Notes under the pieces: model-generated
What the model saw: the letters and a program-made list of their open reading frames with translations, nothing else
Databases searched by the model: none
Told to the model about the DNA's origin: nothing
Position numbers and translations under genes: made by a program
From: Deltaproteobacteria bacterium
Lineage (GTDB): Bacteria > Bdellovibrionota > FAC87 > UBA2466
Reading direction: 5' to 3'
Length of the DNA stretch: 64,000 bases
Assembly: GCA_016196825.1 (NCBI GenBank)
Contig: JACPWY010000015.1
Location: 26,993-90,992 of the forward strand
Part shown: positions 43,344 to 50,901 of the stretch, piece by piece
Layout: each line of letters starts with the position of its first letter
How positions within the stretch are numbered: the stretch's first letter is position 1

Positions 43344-43732
43344 TAGGACGCTTCGTAGGTGGCGCGGATGATCGTCTTGATATTTCCGCGGACGTTGAAA
43401 TCCCCCTGGACCTCCATCTGCCACGGCGAGCATGCCTTCACGAGATCGGTGAGGATCTGGTTGACCGCGGCCTCATGGAAAATGCCGACATCTCTGTAGG
43501 CGTTGATATAGAGCTTGAGCGATTTGAGCTCCACACAGGAGCCTTTGGGCTGATACCGGATGCGGATCGTGCCGAAATCCGGAAAGCCGCTGCGCGGGCA
43601 AACGGCCGTCCACTCAGGGCAGGTGAACTCGACGTCGTAGCGCCGCCCCTTCTCGGGGTTCTCAAAGGTTTCCACAAGTGGGAGGGCCTCGATGCCTCGG
43701 CATTTCGTCTCTTTTTGGAAGAAATCATCCAT
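43343..43732 (-). CDS. queF: NADPH-dependent 7-cyano-7-deazaguanine reductase
   Basis: About 129 residues, the single-domain (YkvM/QueF type I) form. It reduces preQ0 to preQ1 in queuosine synthesis. The nucleophilic Cys is in WTAVCPRSGFPDFGTI, and ELKSLKLYINAYRD is the diagnostic substrate-binding motif. F-H-E-A-A and the C-terminal G-D-F-N-V-R-G-N are also family marks. ATG at 43732 or GTG at 43741 may be used; neither has a strong ribosome site. No other queuosine genes are in the window. Confidence 0.93.
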   Translation of the reverse strand: MDDFFQKETKCRGIEALPLVETFENPEKGRRYDVEFTCPEWTAVCPRSGFPDFGTIRIRYQPKGSCVELKSLKLYINAYRDVGIFHEAAVNQILTDLVKACSPWQMEVQGDFNVRGNIKTIIRATYEAS

Positions 43733-43777
43733 GCGCTTCACTTAGCAGACTTTTGTGGAGCGGGTATAATCATTTCA

Positions 43778-44218
43778 ATGCACCCAAACATAATTATCCA
43801 TTGGCCGGCCATCATTGTGACAACCATCGTGTCGTTCGCCTTCGGGGGGCTTTGGTACATGACTCTCTTTGGGAACACCTGGGCGAAACTCATGAATTGC
43901 GATGTGAGCAAGAAGCCCGAGCCCGCGGCAATGAGAAAATCCTTCGCGCTTCAGGTGCTGGGGCTTTTTCTTATGACGTACGTCATGGCCCACTCGGGCC
44001 AGGTGTGGAGAGCATCGGTCTGGGGTGCTGGTGCGGATCAGGCCGACCACATCTACGGCTTCTTCAATGGCTTCTTCACCTGGCTCGGTTTTTTCGTGCC
44101 GATGCAATTTGGAAAGGTCTCCTGGGAGGGCCGCCCCTGGAAGCTCTTCGTCATCAACGCCGGTCACGATTTCATCAACCTCCAAATCATCGGCCAGATC
44201 CTCGCCCACTGGCACTAA
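43778..44218 (+). CDS. DUF1761-type membrane protein
   Basis: A 146-residue protein with four membrane segments (IHWPAIIVTTIVSFAFGGLW, FALQVLGLFLMTYVMAHSG, FFNGFFTWLGFFVPMQFG, FVINAGHDFINLQIIGQIL). The G-L-W-Y-x-x-L-F and N-A-x-x-x-x-x-L motifs fit the DUF1761 family of unknown function. The ATG at 43778 is divergent from queF with only about 45 bases between the two starts. Confidence 0.78.
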   Translation: MHPNIIIHWPAIIVTTIVSFAFGGLWYMTLFGNTWAKLMNCDVSKKPEPAAMRKSFALQVLGLFLMTYVMAHSGQVWRASVWGAGADQADHIYGFFNGFFTWLGFFVPMQFGKVSWEGRPWKLFVINAGHDFINLQIIGQILAHWH

Positions 44219-44308
44219 TTCCCTAAAAGGTACGGACTTCCTTTTGAGGATTGTGGAGAGTTTGGCACAATGCGGTGATTTGGTTTCTGCGCGCCTTATA
44301 CTTTGGCG

Positions 44309-44794
44309 ATGGAGTTTCCGGGTCAGCCCAAAAACAATCGCTCCTGGGATCTGCTGATATTGGTCTGTGTTCTTTTTGCAGGTCTCATTATGGGTTTGGA
44401 ACAATGGATCGGGCGGCAGGTCGACAGTGATCGGGTGCCCTCATCGGTGGTGCCCGTTGCGGCCCTTCCCGTGGAGCCGATTCTCGACCTGGGTTGCGTC
44501 GACGAGGTCGGGCAAAAGCCGCGGACCTTGCGCTCCAGCGAAGGCCTGGCGAGCATCAAGCTTCGTGGCCGCTTTTGTCAGAGCTGGCGTCGAAATGGGG
44601 CGCCTGAAATCCAGGTGGTTCACCTGGAATCGGGGAGCAACCTGCCGGTTTTCCTCAACCTCAAACAGCGCGCTTTCGTGACGGCGCCGCTTCACCTAGC
44701 GATTGGCGACAATTCCTTCGAGACCAGCTGGATCGATTCGACAGGCCACCACCGGCGAGCGATGGCCCAAATCCTCGAAAACCACGACCATTAA
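44309..44794 (+). CDS. membrane-anchored protein of unknown function
   Basis: A 161-residue protein with one N-terminal membrane helix (DLLILVCVLFAGLIMGL, residues 14-30) and a periplasmic beta-rich domain (DLGCVDEVGQKPRTLRSSEG, then LKQRAFVTAPLHLAIGDN). Two Cys (LGCVDE and RFCQSW) may pair. It ends in a His-rich tail (GHHRRA, ENHDH). The domain resembles a carbohydrate- or FHA-like sandwich only vaguely. It converges with the next gene, seven bases away. Confidence 0.65.
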   Translation: MEFPGQPKNNRSWDLLILVCVLFAGLIMGLEQWIGRQVDSDRVPSSVVPVAALPVEPILDLGCVDEVGQKPRTLRSSEGLASIKLRGRFCQSWRRNGAPEIQVVHLESGSNLPVFLNLKQRAFVTAPLHLAIGDNSFETSWIDSTGHHRRAMAQILENHDH

Positions 44795-44801
44795 GGGCTG
44801 C

Positions 44802-45869
44802 TCACTGAGCGACTTGAGAGGCGATTGTACGAGGGCGCGACGCCTGGATGCGACTCTCCTCACTGGAGGCGCGGTGATAACGGTAACTCGCGTATTTGAA
44901 GATATTTACTTTTGTAGCGGATTGCGCGGGTCCGAACGCCAATACGTCGTTGATGGCGCCGCCCATAAGCCCCTCACCGCCTTGCGCCCCCATGAGAGAG
45001 GCCAGCATGGAATCAAAGTCTTTCGAATCGGACCCGCCACTTCCACTTGTACTCGTTCCAGCAACTGAAGCCTCTCCGGCCTCGGCGTTGGCGACATTAA
45101 TGCGGCCCTTCTCACGAGTAGCGCCGTTCATTTTTTCCTCGATCAAAGCCTTAATTTCATCAGTACTCAAACCCCGGGCTGAAGCCGAGCTCATCAGGAC
45201 CGGACCGTTGCCTGACGGCGTGGTGCCGCCGCCTTTGGAATTCTCTTGATAGGTGAGGTTGGGGTTCTCAATGGGCTTTAACTGGCTCAACGATTCGATG
45301 TAATAGCCGCTTTGTTTTTCGTCTTCACCCGACGAGCCGCCTTTTGCCGCTGAAGCAGACGGGCCTTCCATCGAAAGACCGGGCCCGGGATCGAAAGCCG
45401 GGCCATCATCTTTGGCGATCGAGTTAGCCATCGGACTCTCCTGCGGGGTTGAAGGAGCCTTAAACGCAGGGGAGGGCGGCATTTTGGGCGTGTCGGCTTG
45501 AGAGAGTTTATTCTTTGAGTTGTTGTTCTTGTCGGCGGATTGAGCGCTCTGCGCGGCCTGGGCGCACTCCTGCATGGCCATCATCATGAGCATCTGTTTC
45601 ATCTGCGGATCCTCTTCCTTCATCGCCTGCTGCATGAGCATCGCGCACATGGCCCCGGCTACGGCAGCCCCCATGGCACCGGCCTTTCCTGAATCGCCGG
45701 AATTGTCTTTGCGATCCTGTGTGCTGGGGTCGACAGCGGGCGGTGGAGTGGGCATCGGCGGTAGTGTAAAACTGGGATCCGTGGAAGCGGAGGCGGAGGG
45801 TGTGGGCTCAGCCAATACCGAAGTGAAGGCTAAAGAGACGACCAAGATGAAGTAACCCAGATGCCGCAC
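44802..45869 (-). CDS. exported low-complexity protein
   Basis: A 355-residue protein starting at GTG after AGGAG. The signal peptide is MRHLGYFILVVSLAFTSVLA. The mature chain is Pro/Ser/Ala-rich, with a Met/Gln-rich hydrophobic helix (residues 62-105, AVAGAMCAMLMQQAMKEEDP). It is otherwise disordered, with Gly/Ser tracts (GTSTSGSGGSDS). Such composition suggests a surface or motility-related scaffold in predatory bacteria, but this is a guess. No family is recognised. Confidence 0.68.
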   Translation of the reverse strand: MRHLGYFILVVSLAFTSVLAEPTPSASASTDPSFTLPPMPTPPPAVDPSTQDRKDNSGDSGKAGAMGAAVAGAMCAMLMQQAMKEEDPQMKQMLMMMAMQECAQAAQSAQSADKNNNSKNKLSQADTPKMPPSPAFKAPSTPQESPMANSIAKDDGPAFDPGPGLSMEGPSASAAKGGSSGEDEKQSGYYIESLSQLKPIENPNLTYQENSKGGGTTPSGNGPVLMSSASARGLSTDEIKALIEEKMNGATREKGRINVANAEAGEASVAGTSTSGSGGSDSKDFDSMLASLMGAQGGEGLMGGAINDVLAFGPAQSATKVNIFKYASYRYHRASSEESRIQASRPRTIASQVAQ

Positions 45870-45889
45870 GTGACACTCCTACAGGGATC

Positions 45890-45960
45890 GAGTGCAAGGG
45901 GTGGGCCAGGGTGGGTGTGGGCTTGGGGGGCGCGGGCGCGGGCGCGGGAAATTGTGCGAG
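45890..45960 (+). other. G-rich tract upstream of rpsT
   Basis: Long runs of G with little C, including GCGCGGGCGCGGGCGCGGG near 45938. It sits between the start of the gene ending at 44802 and rpsT, in an otherwise gene-free 283 bases. Confidence 0.4.
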
Positions 45961-46089
45961 TTCGGGGCAGTGGCGGAGCGCCCAGGGTGCACGGACCCTC
46001 TAAGTGGCCGAAATCAATGGGGGGAGGGGGCGGTGTATACCGAGTGGACACAGGCAGGGTTTTTGAGACGATTGGTGGGTCAAATTCCT

Positions 46090-46118
46090 TTGACTTTTCC
46101 ATTACTTCCCCATACTTT
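46090..46118 (+). promoter_or_regulatory. sigma-70 promoter of rpsT
   Basis: TTGACT (46090-46095), 17-base spacer, TACTTT (46113-46118), placed 35 bases before the S20 start with an AAAGGAAG ribosome site. Confidence 0.65.
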
Positions 46119-46152
46119 CTCGAAACGTTTTGAACCGAAAGGAAGCTTAAGA

Positions 46153-46437
46153 ATGGAACGGCACAAATCAGCACTGAAGGCGGCCCGCCAGGCCTCGAAG
46201 AAACGGGTTCGCAACACGGCCTCTCGTTCGCGCTACAAGACCTTCATCCGCAGTCTCCGCGAAGGGCTAGCCGCGGCCGGTGCCGACAAAGAAGGCGCCA
46301 AGAAGCTTCTCATTCCTATGATGAACAATCTCCAGAGCGTTTTGATGAAGGCGGCCTCGAAGAATCTCATCAAGAAGAAGACGGCGAGCCGTTATGTTTC
46401 GCGTCTCAGTTCTCGCGTTCACAAAGCGCTTTCTTGA
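46153..46437 (+). CDS. rpsT: 30S ribosomal protein S20
   Basis: 94 residues, the normal size; binds 16S rRNA early in assembly of the small subunit. The sequence has the expected MERHKSALKAARQASKKRVRN start, the R-x-x-x-K-T-F-I-R core and the helical KKTASRYVSRLSSRVHKAL end. ATG 46153 is preceded by AAAGGAAGC. A family E palindrome follows the stop at once and probably ends the transcript. Confidence 0.97.
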   Translation: MERHKSALKAARQASKKRVRNTASRSRYKTFIRSLREGLAAAGADKEGAKKLLIPMMNNLQSVLMKAASKNLIKKKTASRYVSRLSSRVHKALS

Positions 46438-46438
46438 T

Positions 46439-46461
46439 TCTGTCCTAAGACAGATTTGTTT
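46439..46461 (+). terminator. family E palindrome as rpsT terminator
   Basis: TCTGTC-CTAA-GACAGA at 46439-46454 starts one base after the rpsT stop and is followed by TTTGTTTT. It is a weak but plausible intrinsic terminator made from the recurring palindrome. Confidence 0.6.
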
Positions 46462-46515
46462 TAGAGCACGTCTCAAAAATCCCTTCGGATCGCGGGCGAC
46501 TGTGGTCGAAGAGAT
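46461..46515. repeat. possible family A arm fragment
   Basis: TTAGAGCACGTCTCAAAAAT followed by CCCTTCG resembles the left arm of copy A3 (TTAGAGCCTATCCCAAAA then CCCCTTCG). It ends near the stop of the rhodanese gene. No right arm or core is present. Confidence 0.4.
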
Positions 46516-47067
46516 CTAGCACCAAGCGTGTTCGTAGCGCGTGACTGTTGAATCCACCTGCGCCCAGGCGTCTACGCCGCCTTGAAGCACTGATACATTT
46601 TTTAAGCCAAGCTCGGTGAGGGTGACGGCGGCGTCGAGGCTTCTCACGCCGAAGTGGCAATAGACGACGATCGGCGTAGTTTTTGGCCACTGGGTCCGAA
46701 TCTCCTTGAGAAGAATCGCATCCAGGGGCCGCGAATTGGGGATCGAGCCATAGCCCTTTTCCCAATTCTCTCGCACATCGAGGATCTGAAAGTGACCTGG
46801 TCGCGCCTTCAGCTCCTCGGCGGTGATCATATGGACATCACCCACACGCCCAGACACCTGAAATTCGGCAAGTAGGATTTGGGCCGAGGGAAGCCGATGG
46901 CCCCGCGCAAAATCCTCGAGCGTCTCACCCGGCGAGAGACTGTTGAGACGATAACGACGCTGACAGTAGTCAGCAAAGCCTGGGTAGGCCGTCTCAATCT
47001 CCTTCAACGTAGACGCCCCGGTGATCGCCCGATTCTGACTCCGCGTGAGCTTTCCAAATAGTCCCAT
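46516..47067 (-). CDS. rhodanese-domain sulfurtransferase
   Basis: A 183-residue protein. Residues 80-183 are a rhodanese domain (ITAEELKARPGHFQILDVRE), with the active Cys in VVYCHFGVRS. Rhodaneses move sulfane sulfur between thiols. The N-terminal 75 residues are helical (TLKEIETAYPGFADYCQRRY, then GETLEDFARGHRLP) and recall the DUF1858/ScdA-type helical module, a combination I have not assigned. ATG 47067 is chosen at MGLFGKL; the frame is open to 47124. Confidence 0.82.
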   Translation of the reverse strand: MGLFGKLTRSQNRAITGASTLKEIETAYPGFADYCQRRYRLNSLSPGETLEDFARGHRLPSAQILLAEFQVSGRVGDVHMITAEELKARPGHFQILDVRENWEKGYGSIPNSRPLDAILLKEIRTQWPKTTPIVVYCHFGVRSLDAAVTLTELGLKNVSVLQGGVDAWAQVDSTVTRYEHAWC

Positions 47068-47127
47068 GGAACTATTGTAGCCTGGGAGCGCCCCCGAGCC
47101 GTCACCCGCCGCTTCCTTTTCCACCGC

Positions 47128-47739
47128 TCAAAACTCGCAAACGTTGGGTGACACTGGACAGGCCTGCGGATGAGGGAGGCGGTTTCCCTTCAAGCCGAGG
47201 CAGTACAATTTTTTCAGCTCCGACAGAGGCGCCACCGTAGTGATTTGGTTGTAGCCCAGATCGAGCCGCCTCAGACTGGAGATCTTCGAAATGGCTTCCA
47301 CGCTTTGAAGATGGGAAGTGCTCAAATCAAGGTCCTCAAGGGATGTAAAAGCGGCCAGAACTTCCAGCTTCATGAGCGAGCCGGCCGAGGAAGCGTCGAG
47401 TTTTTTCAACTGTGTCAGAGATTCGATAGGGGCTAGGTCGAGCGGTTGGAAAGTGAACGAGACGCGAAGATCACTGAGCGATCTCGCCCGCGAATCTGCG
47501 AGATCACAATCGTTTGTCTGCACGGTTTTCAGCACGCTGCGGACCATCAGGTTCGAGGCCTCGGCCAAATTGGGCGTTCGGCACCACTCAGCGAAACTCT
47601 TTCGAGAGGAGCGAGCCGCGGGTGGCTCGTCAGAGAAGGAGGAATTTCTGAATGCGGAAGGAGCCTCGGGGGCGGATCCGCAAGCCAATAGGACTGTCAG
47701 GAAGCAAAAGCCAATTAGACTGCCAAGAAATCTCGTCAT
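47128..47739 (-). CDS. leucine-rich-repeat lipoprotein
   Basis: A 203-residue lipoprotein. ATG 47739 follows CACGGAGAGAAC. The signal MTRFLGSLIGFCFLTVLLAC ends in lipobox LLAC. Residues 100-190 hold four leucine-rich repeats of the internalin 22-residue type (LTQLKKLDASSAGSLMKLEV, TSLEDLDLSTSHLQSVEAIS, SSLRRLDLGYNQITTVAPLS, LKKLYCLGLKGNRL). Cys near both ends may cap the solenoid. Probably a protein-binding envelope lipoprotein. Confidence 0.82.
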   Translation of the reverse strand: MTRFLGSLIGFCFLTVLLACGSAPEAPSAFRNSSFSDEPPAARSSRKSFAEWCRTPNLAEASNLMVRSVLKTVQTNDCDLADSRARSLSDLRVSFTFQPLDLAPIESLTQLKKLDASSAGSLMKLEVLAAFTSLEDLDLSTSHLQSVEAISKISSLRRLDLGYNQITTVAPLSELKKLYCLGLKGNRLPHPQACPVSPNVCEF

Positions 47740-47882
47740 GTTCTCTCCGTGTTTAAAAGACTCGTCGATGCTAGGGGCGGTTTTCTCTGAGAGCAAGATC
47801 CGGAGAGTAAAAGTGGAACTGGCACTCTGCGCCATTTTTTCTTCGGCGTGGATGGAGAAGGTGGGAATGGGTAAGCCGCGCG

Positions 47883-49736
47883 TTAGGGAGATTTGCGTTC
47901 ATTAAACCATTGTCGCAAAGCTTGGAGTCGGTCCGCAATATCCCGTTGAATGTTGGAGTCCTTCTCTAATTCTTGGAGCGAAAGGTAGCGGTGCCCGTTC
48001 TTTCCCCGTTCAATGGCTTCCACAATCGACTTTGCCCCACGACTTCGCTCCTGAGAGAGTCTGGGTCGCGCAGTGACGGCGGGACGGAGTTCCGGGAAAA
48101 AGGTATCGGTCAGAATGTCATTGCGAAGGCCGTGCATCGCCTTACGGATCTCTGGCTCCACGGTGGTGATGAAGGCGAGCGTCTTGGGAGGAGCGTTGGG
48201 AAAGTTTTTCTTGGTCCAGGGCCACTCAGTGCTCCTGTTCACGGCCCACTCCGCACCCCATGTTCCGCCGTAGAAATTGGAAAGCAGTTTCTCTGAGGCA
48301 AAATACGCCGCCGGCATTTTCGATTCATCCCAATCGCGGCTAGCAAAGTGGCCCGAGGCTGTATGGGAAAGTGAGTGGTTCCTCACCACCAATTCTTGAG
48401 ACAGGACGGCCTCAAGATCCCCCGAATCGACAACCCCGACCAATTCCAGTGAATTGTCCCGACGATAGTCTGTGCAAGTGAGACACTTCGTGAATGGTAG
48501 CCCCACTGCTGTGGTCAAAGGCAGTATTGATTTGTCGACATCACAGCGAGCGGAGATAGGCGCAATACCCAACTCGATGAACACATGGGAGGGAAGACTT
48601 GCACAGTTCGCAGTTTTCTCTCGATTACTGTCTCTCCGCTGGAATTCCTTTGCGTAAAAATCATAGCGCCATTGATCGAGCTCCTGAGAATACCGTGTCG
48701 TGATTTTTCTAAGCTTGGCTGCCCAATCGGGCTGGGCCTGTTTGCTTCGGTGAATTTCCGTGTAGTGGGAAAAGCGCCGGCCTAAGTAAAGCTCCACTGG
48801 CACCAATCGCAACCCGTGAGTATAAACTTCTAAGACGGCCGGAAGTTTTTCTTTCGGGTTGCCATATTCAATCTCCACAAAAATGGCCGAGTGGCTGAAC
48901 AGCGAGAGCGGTGTACTGACAGAGGTGTTGAGGTCGGTACAATAATCGGTGTTTTGTTCCAGCAGAATAATATCGCCGGGCTTAATAATCATTCGACCTC
49001 GGAATCGGTAGGCACCCTCACCCTGATCGGGAGCACTTTCGATGATATTTTTTTCACCGAGTTGCAATTTGGTCAATGGAGCCCACCGTTTCACATCCCC
49101 CTGATCCACTACGCCGTTTGCTGGATTTCCCAAGTCCTGTTTTTCCACGTGGCGAACCGGCACAATGCGATACTGAGGATCTCCGGAAACCAGAGTCGGC
49201 TTCATGTGTTGGGGGCGTAAGGGTTCCTGATGTCGAAAAGACTCGTAAATCCGAGCCCGCTCAGTCCGATCAACGGTCTTTTCCAGACGAGCCTGCAGAT
49301 AAACATGCTGAGTCGGGTTGAGTTCAATAGCCAGCGTATTCAAGGTGGCCATCGCGTCGCCAAACTCGCTGTCAGACCCTTCTTCCGAGAAACGCACCAG
49401 CTTCTCCACCATCTTCTTTCGCCAATGGATTAGGGCGTACTTGAGTTCACGCACCTCAGCATTCGGCAGATCGCGCGGGAGTTCCAAAAAACGTCTCTCG
49501 ATTTCTTCAATTTTCAGGTCTGGAAGATCCTGATTGGTGGCTAATCGAATTCCGAGTGACATTTCTACCAGGGTTACCAGTTCCGTCGCCGATGCCGTCT
49601 TGAGAGACGAATTCACCGTCACAACCTGACGGACTTCTCCAGTCGGCTGATGCCCTTGAACCGCCCGGTCGTCCGCACGGACGATCTCGGTGAATACAAA
49701 AGGTGAGATCAGAAGCAGAAAGACTATCGTGCGCAA
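47883..49736 (-). CDS. exported YiiX-like permuted papain-fold protein
   Basis: About 617 residues. The TTG at 49736 is preferred since it follows GGAGG by four bases and starts a signal peptide (RTIVFLLLISPFVFTEIVRA). The frame is open to 49799. In the middle, MIIKPGDIILLEQN, then LFSHSAIFVEI (His), and about 100 residues later TANCASLPSHVFIELG (Cys) give the His-before-Cys order of permuted NlpC/P60-type amidases (YiiX/DUF830 family). Flanking regions of about 250 and 180 residues are unassigned. The probable role is cleavage of a lipid or peptide amide in the envelope (inference). Confidence 0.72.
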   Translation of the reverse strand: MRTIVFLLLISPFVFTEIVRADDRAVQGHQPTGEVRQVVTVNSSLKTASATELVTLVEMSLGIRLATNQDLPDLKIEEIERRFLELPRDLPNAEVRELKYALIHWRKKMVEKLVRFSEEGSDSEFGDAMATLNTLAIELNPTQHVYLQARLEKTVDRTERARIYESFRHQEPLRPQHMKPTLVSGDPQYRIVPVRHVEKQDLGNPANGVVDQGDVKRWAPLTKLQLGEKNIIESAPDQGEGAYRFRGRMIIKPGDIILLEQNTDYCTDLNTSVSTPLSLFSHSAIFVEIEYGNPKEKLPAVLEVYTHGLRLVPVELYLGRRFSHYTEIHRSKQAQPDWAAKLRKITTRYSQELDQWRYDFYAKEFQRRDSNREKTANCASLPSHVFIELGIAPISARCDVDKSILPLTTAVGLPFTKCLTCTDYRRDNSLELVGVVDSGDLEAVLSQELVVRNHSLSHTASGHFASRDWDESKMPAAYFASEKLLSNFYGGTWGAEWAVNRSTEWPWTKKNFPNAPPKTLAFITTVEPEIRKAMHGLRNDILTDTFFPELRPAVTARPRLSQERSRGAKSIVEAIERGKNGHRYLSLQELEKDSNIQRDIADRLQALRQWFNERKSP

Positions 49737-50138
49737 AGGGCCTCCAAATGCCCCAAGATGGGGACGAAACGTATATCCAATATGCAAAATAGATACCACA
49801 GTATCGGCAAAAATAGTGGAGTGGGCACTCGACGAATACGAACAAAGGCGTCTGGTTGAGTGTTAAGGAACTCGCGGGTGGAGGACGGTTTTTGGCGCGC
49901 TCTGGTTGCTGCGGGCTTAATCGGGAATTGGCATAAATTTGACGAACAGTCCAACAAGGTTTCCCGCTATTGCCTGTACGAATTCGCGCGGTAACTCTTC
50001 GCGTGGCAGAATTTCCTCGCGCTGGCGAAGACCGCTTCTAGAAAATCTAACGGCTTTCTCTTGCAACTGGGTTGCAAGCGCTCGTGTACGGCGCCGTAGG
50101 TGGAGACTTTCTCGGGAGAAGCAAAAATTATGCAACGC
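49737..50138. other. gene-poor region upstream of the YiiX-like gene
   Basis: No convincing gene. A minus-strand frame at 49917-50135 (ending NLVGLFVKFMPIPD) is 72 codons with no ribosome site and may be a remnant of a lost gene. A perfect hairpin CTTGCAAC-TGG-GTTGCAAG lies at 50061-50079. Promoter elements for the gene starting at 49736 are not clear. Confidence 0.35.
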
Positions 50139-50165
50139 GGGTCTGTCTTAAGACAGACTCTTTTT
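50139..50165 (+). terminator. perfect family E palindrome with T-run
   Basis: GTCTGTCTTAAGACAGAC (50141-50158) is an exact 18-base palindrome followed by TCTTTTT. It has the form of an intrinsic terminator on the plus strand, yet no plus-strand gene ends nearby, which suggests an inserted repeat rather than a terminator selected in place. Confidence 0.6.
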
Positions 50166-50284
50166 CCACCAACGAGGTTTGTTCTCGCCCCCAACTCTCC
50201 AACTCCCCACCATTCATGACCGTCCCTGCGCGGACTTCCAAAACCTCCCAATGGTCTTTGGCCTTCTCGGAGGCTAGGCCTTCC

Positions 50285-50405
50285 GTACCGCTGTGGACTT
50301 CTCCGGGGTGGGGGTGGCAGCGGAGGGGTTTTGGTGGCCCGATAAGGGACAGCCAAAAGCCCGCAGCTGACAGGACCCGCACCCCGGAGAAGTCCACAGC
50401 GGTAC
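50285..50405. repeat. family B palindromic element, copy B2
   Basis: A perfect 26-bp inverted repeat starts GTACCGCTGTGGACTTCTCC at 50285-50310 and closes at 50380-50405. Weaker outer arms reach TCTTTGGCCTTCTC / GAGAAAGCCAAAGA, ending one or two bases from the nuoI stop. The core (GGTGGCAGCGGAGGGGTTTT, GGTGGCCC, GGGACAGCCAAAAGCCCGC, AGCTGACAGGACCCG) is the reverse complement of that in B1, nearly base for base. Confidence 0.88.
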
Positions 50406-50436
50406 AGGAGATCAATTCTTAGAGAAAGCCAAAGAA

Positions 50437-50901
50437 CTATCGAGTGTAGTTCAGGTAGTCCACGTTGTGGTGGTCTCGATCATATGTGGAGTACTCATAG
50501 TCCTTCGTATGATACAGGCAGTCCGTGGGGCAAACGGAGCTGCAGAGGCCGCAGTAGCAGCAGAGCGAAACGTCGATATCGAATCGCTTCAGATCCAAAG
50601 TCTTTTTCACGCCACCCTTTGTGAACTCAGGCGTGGCGGTGGCGACCTTCTTGTCGGCCTCGATGTGGATGCAGTCGACCGGGCAGATGTTGGCGCATGC
50701 GCGGCAGGAGATGCAGTCCTCGACATCGTTAAAGAGGAGCCCGCGAGAATCCGGTGGAATGTTGTCGCGCATCTCGGGGTATTGAATGGTCACCGTACCC
50801 CGGGTGATCGCCTTGCTGAAGATCTTAATCGTGATGAACATCCCCATGAACGTCGAGAGCATCGTGGTCTTGATGAGTCGCATGTATTGCAGGAACGTCA
50901 T
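50437..50901 (-). CDS. nuoI: NADH-quinone oxidoreductase subunit I
   Basis: A 154-residue peripheral-arm subunit of Complex I carrying two 4Fe-4S clusters. The motifs are CISCRACANICPVDC and CCYCGLCSSVCPTDC. The N-terminal helix lies along the membrane (TMLSTFMGMFITIKIFSKAI). It passes electrons toward NuoB. Its ATG overlaps the nuoD stop (ATGA). It is the last gene of the cluster, and nuoH, which usually precedes nuoI, is missing here. Confidence 0.95.
   Translation of the reverse strand: MTFLQYMRLIKTTMLSTFMGMFITIKIFSKAITRGTVTIQYPEMRDNIPPDSRGLLFNDVEDCISCRACANICPVDCIHIEADKKVATATPEFTKGGVKKTLDLKRFDIDVSLCCYCGLCSSVCPTDCLYHTKDYEYSTYDRDHHNVDYLNYTR

Noticed and set aside
45938..45956. GCGCGGGCGCGGG tract as a promoter or structured RNA
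   Set aside because: No pairing partner rich in C lies nearby and no promoter boxes are in it; kept only as a compositional note.
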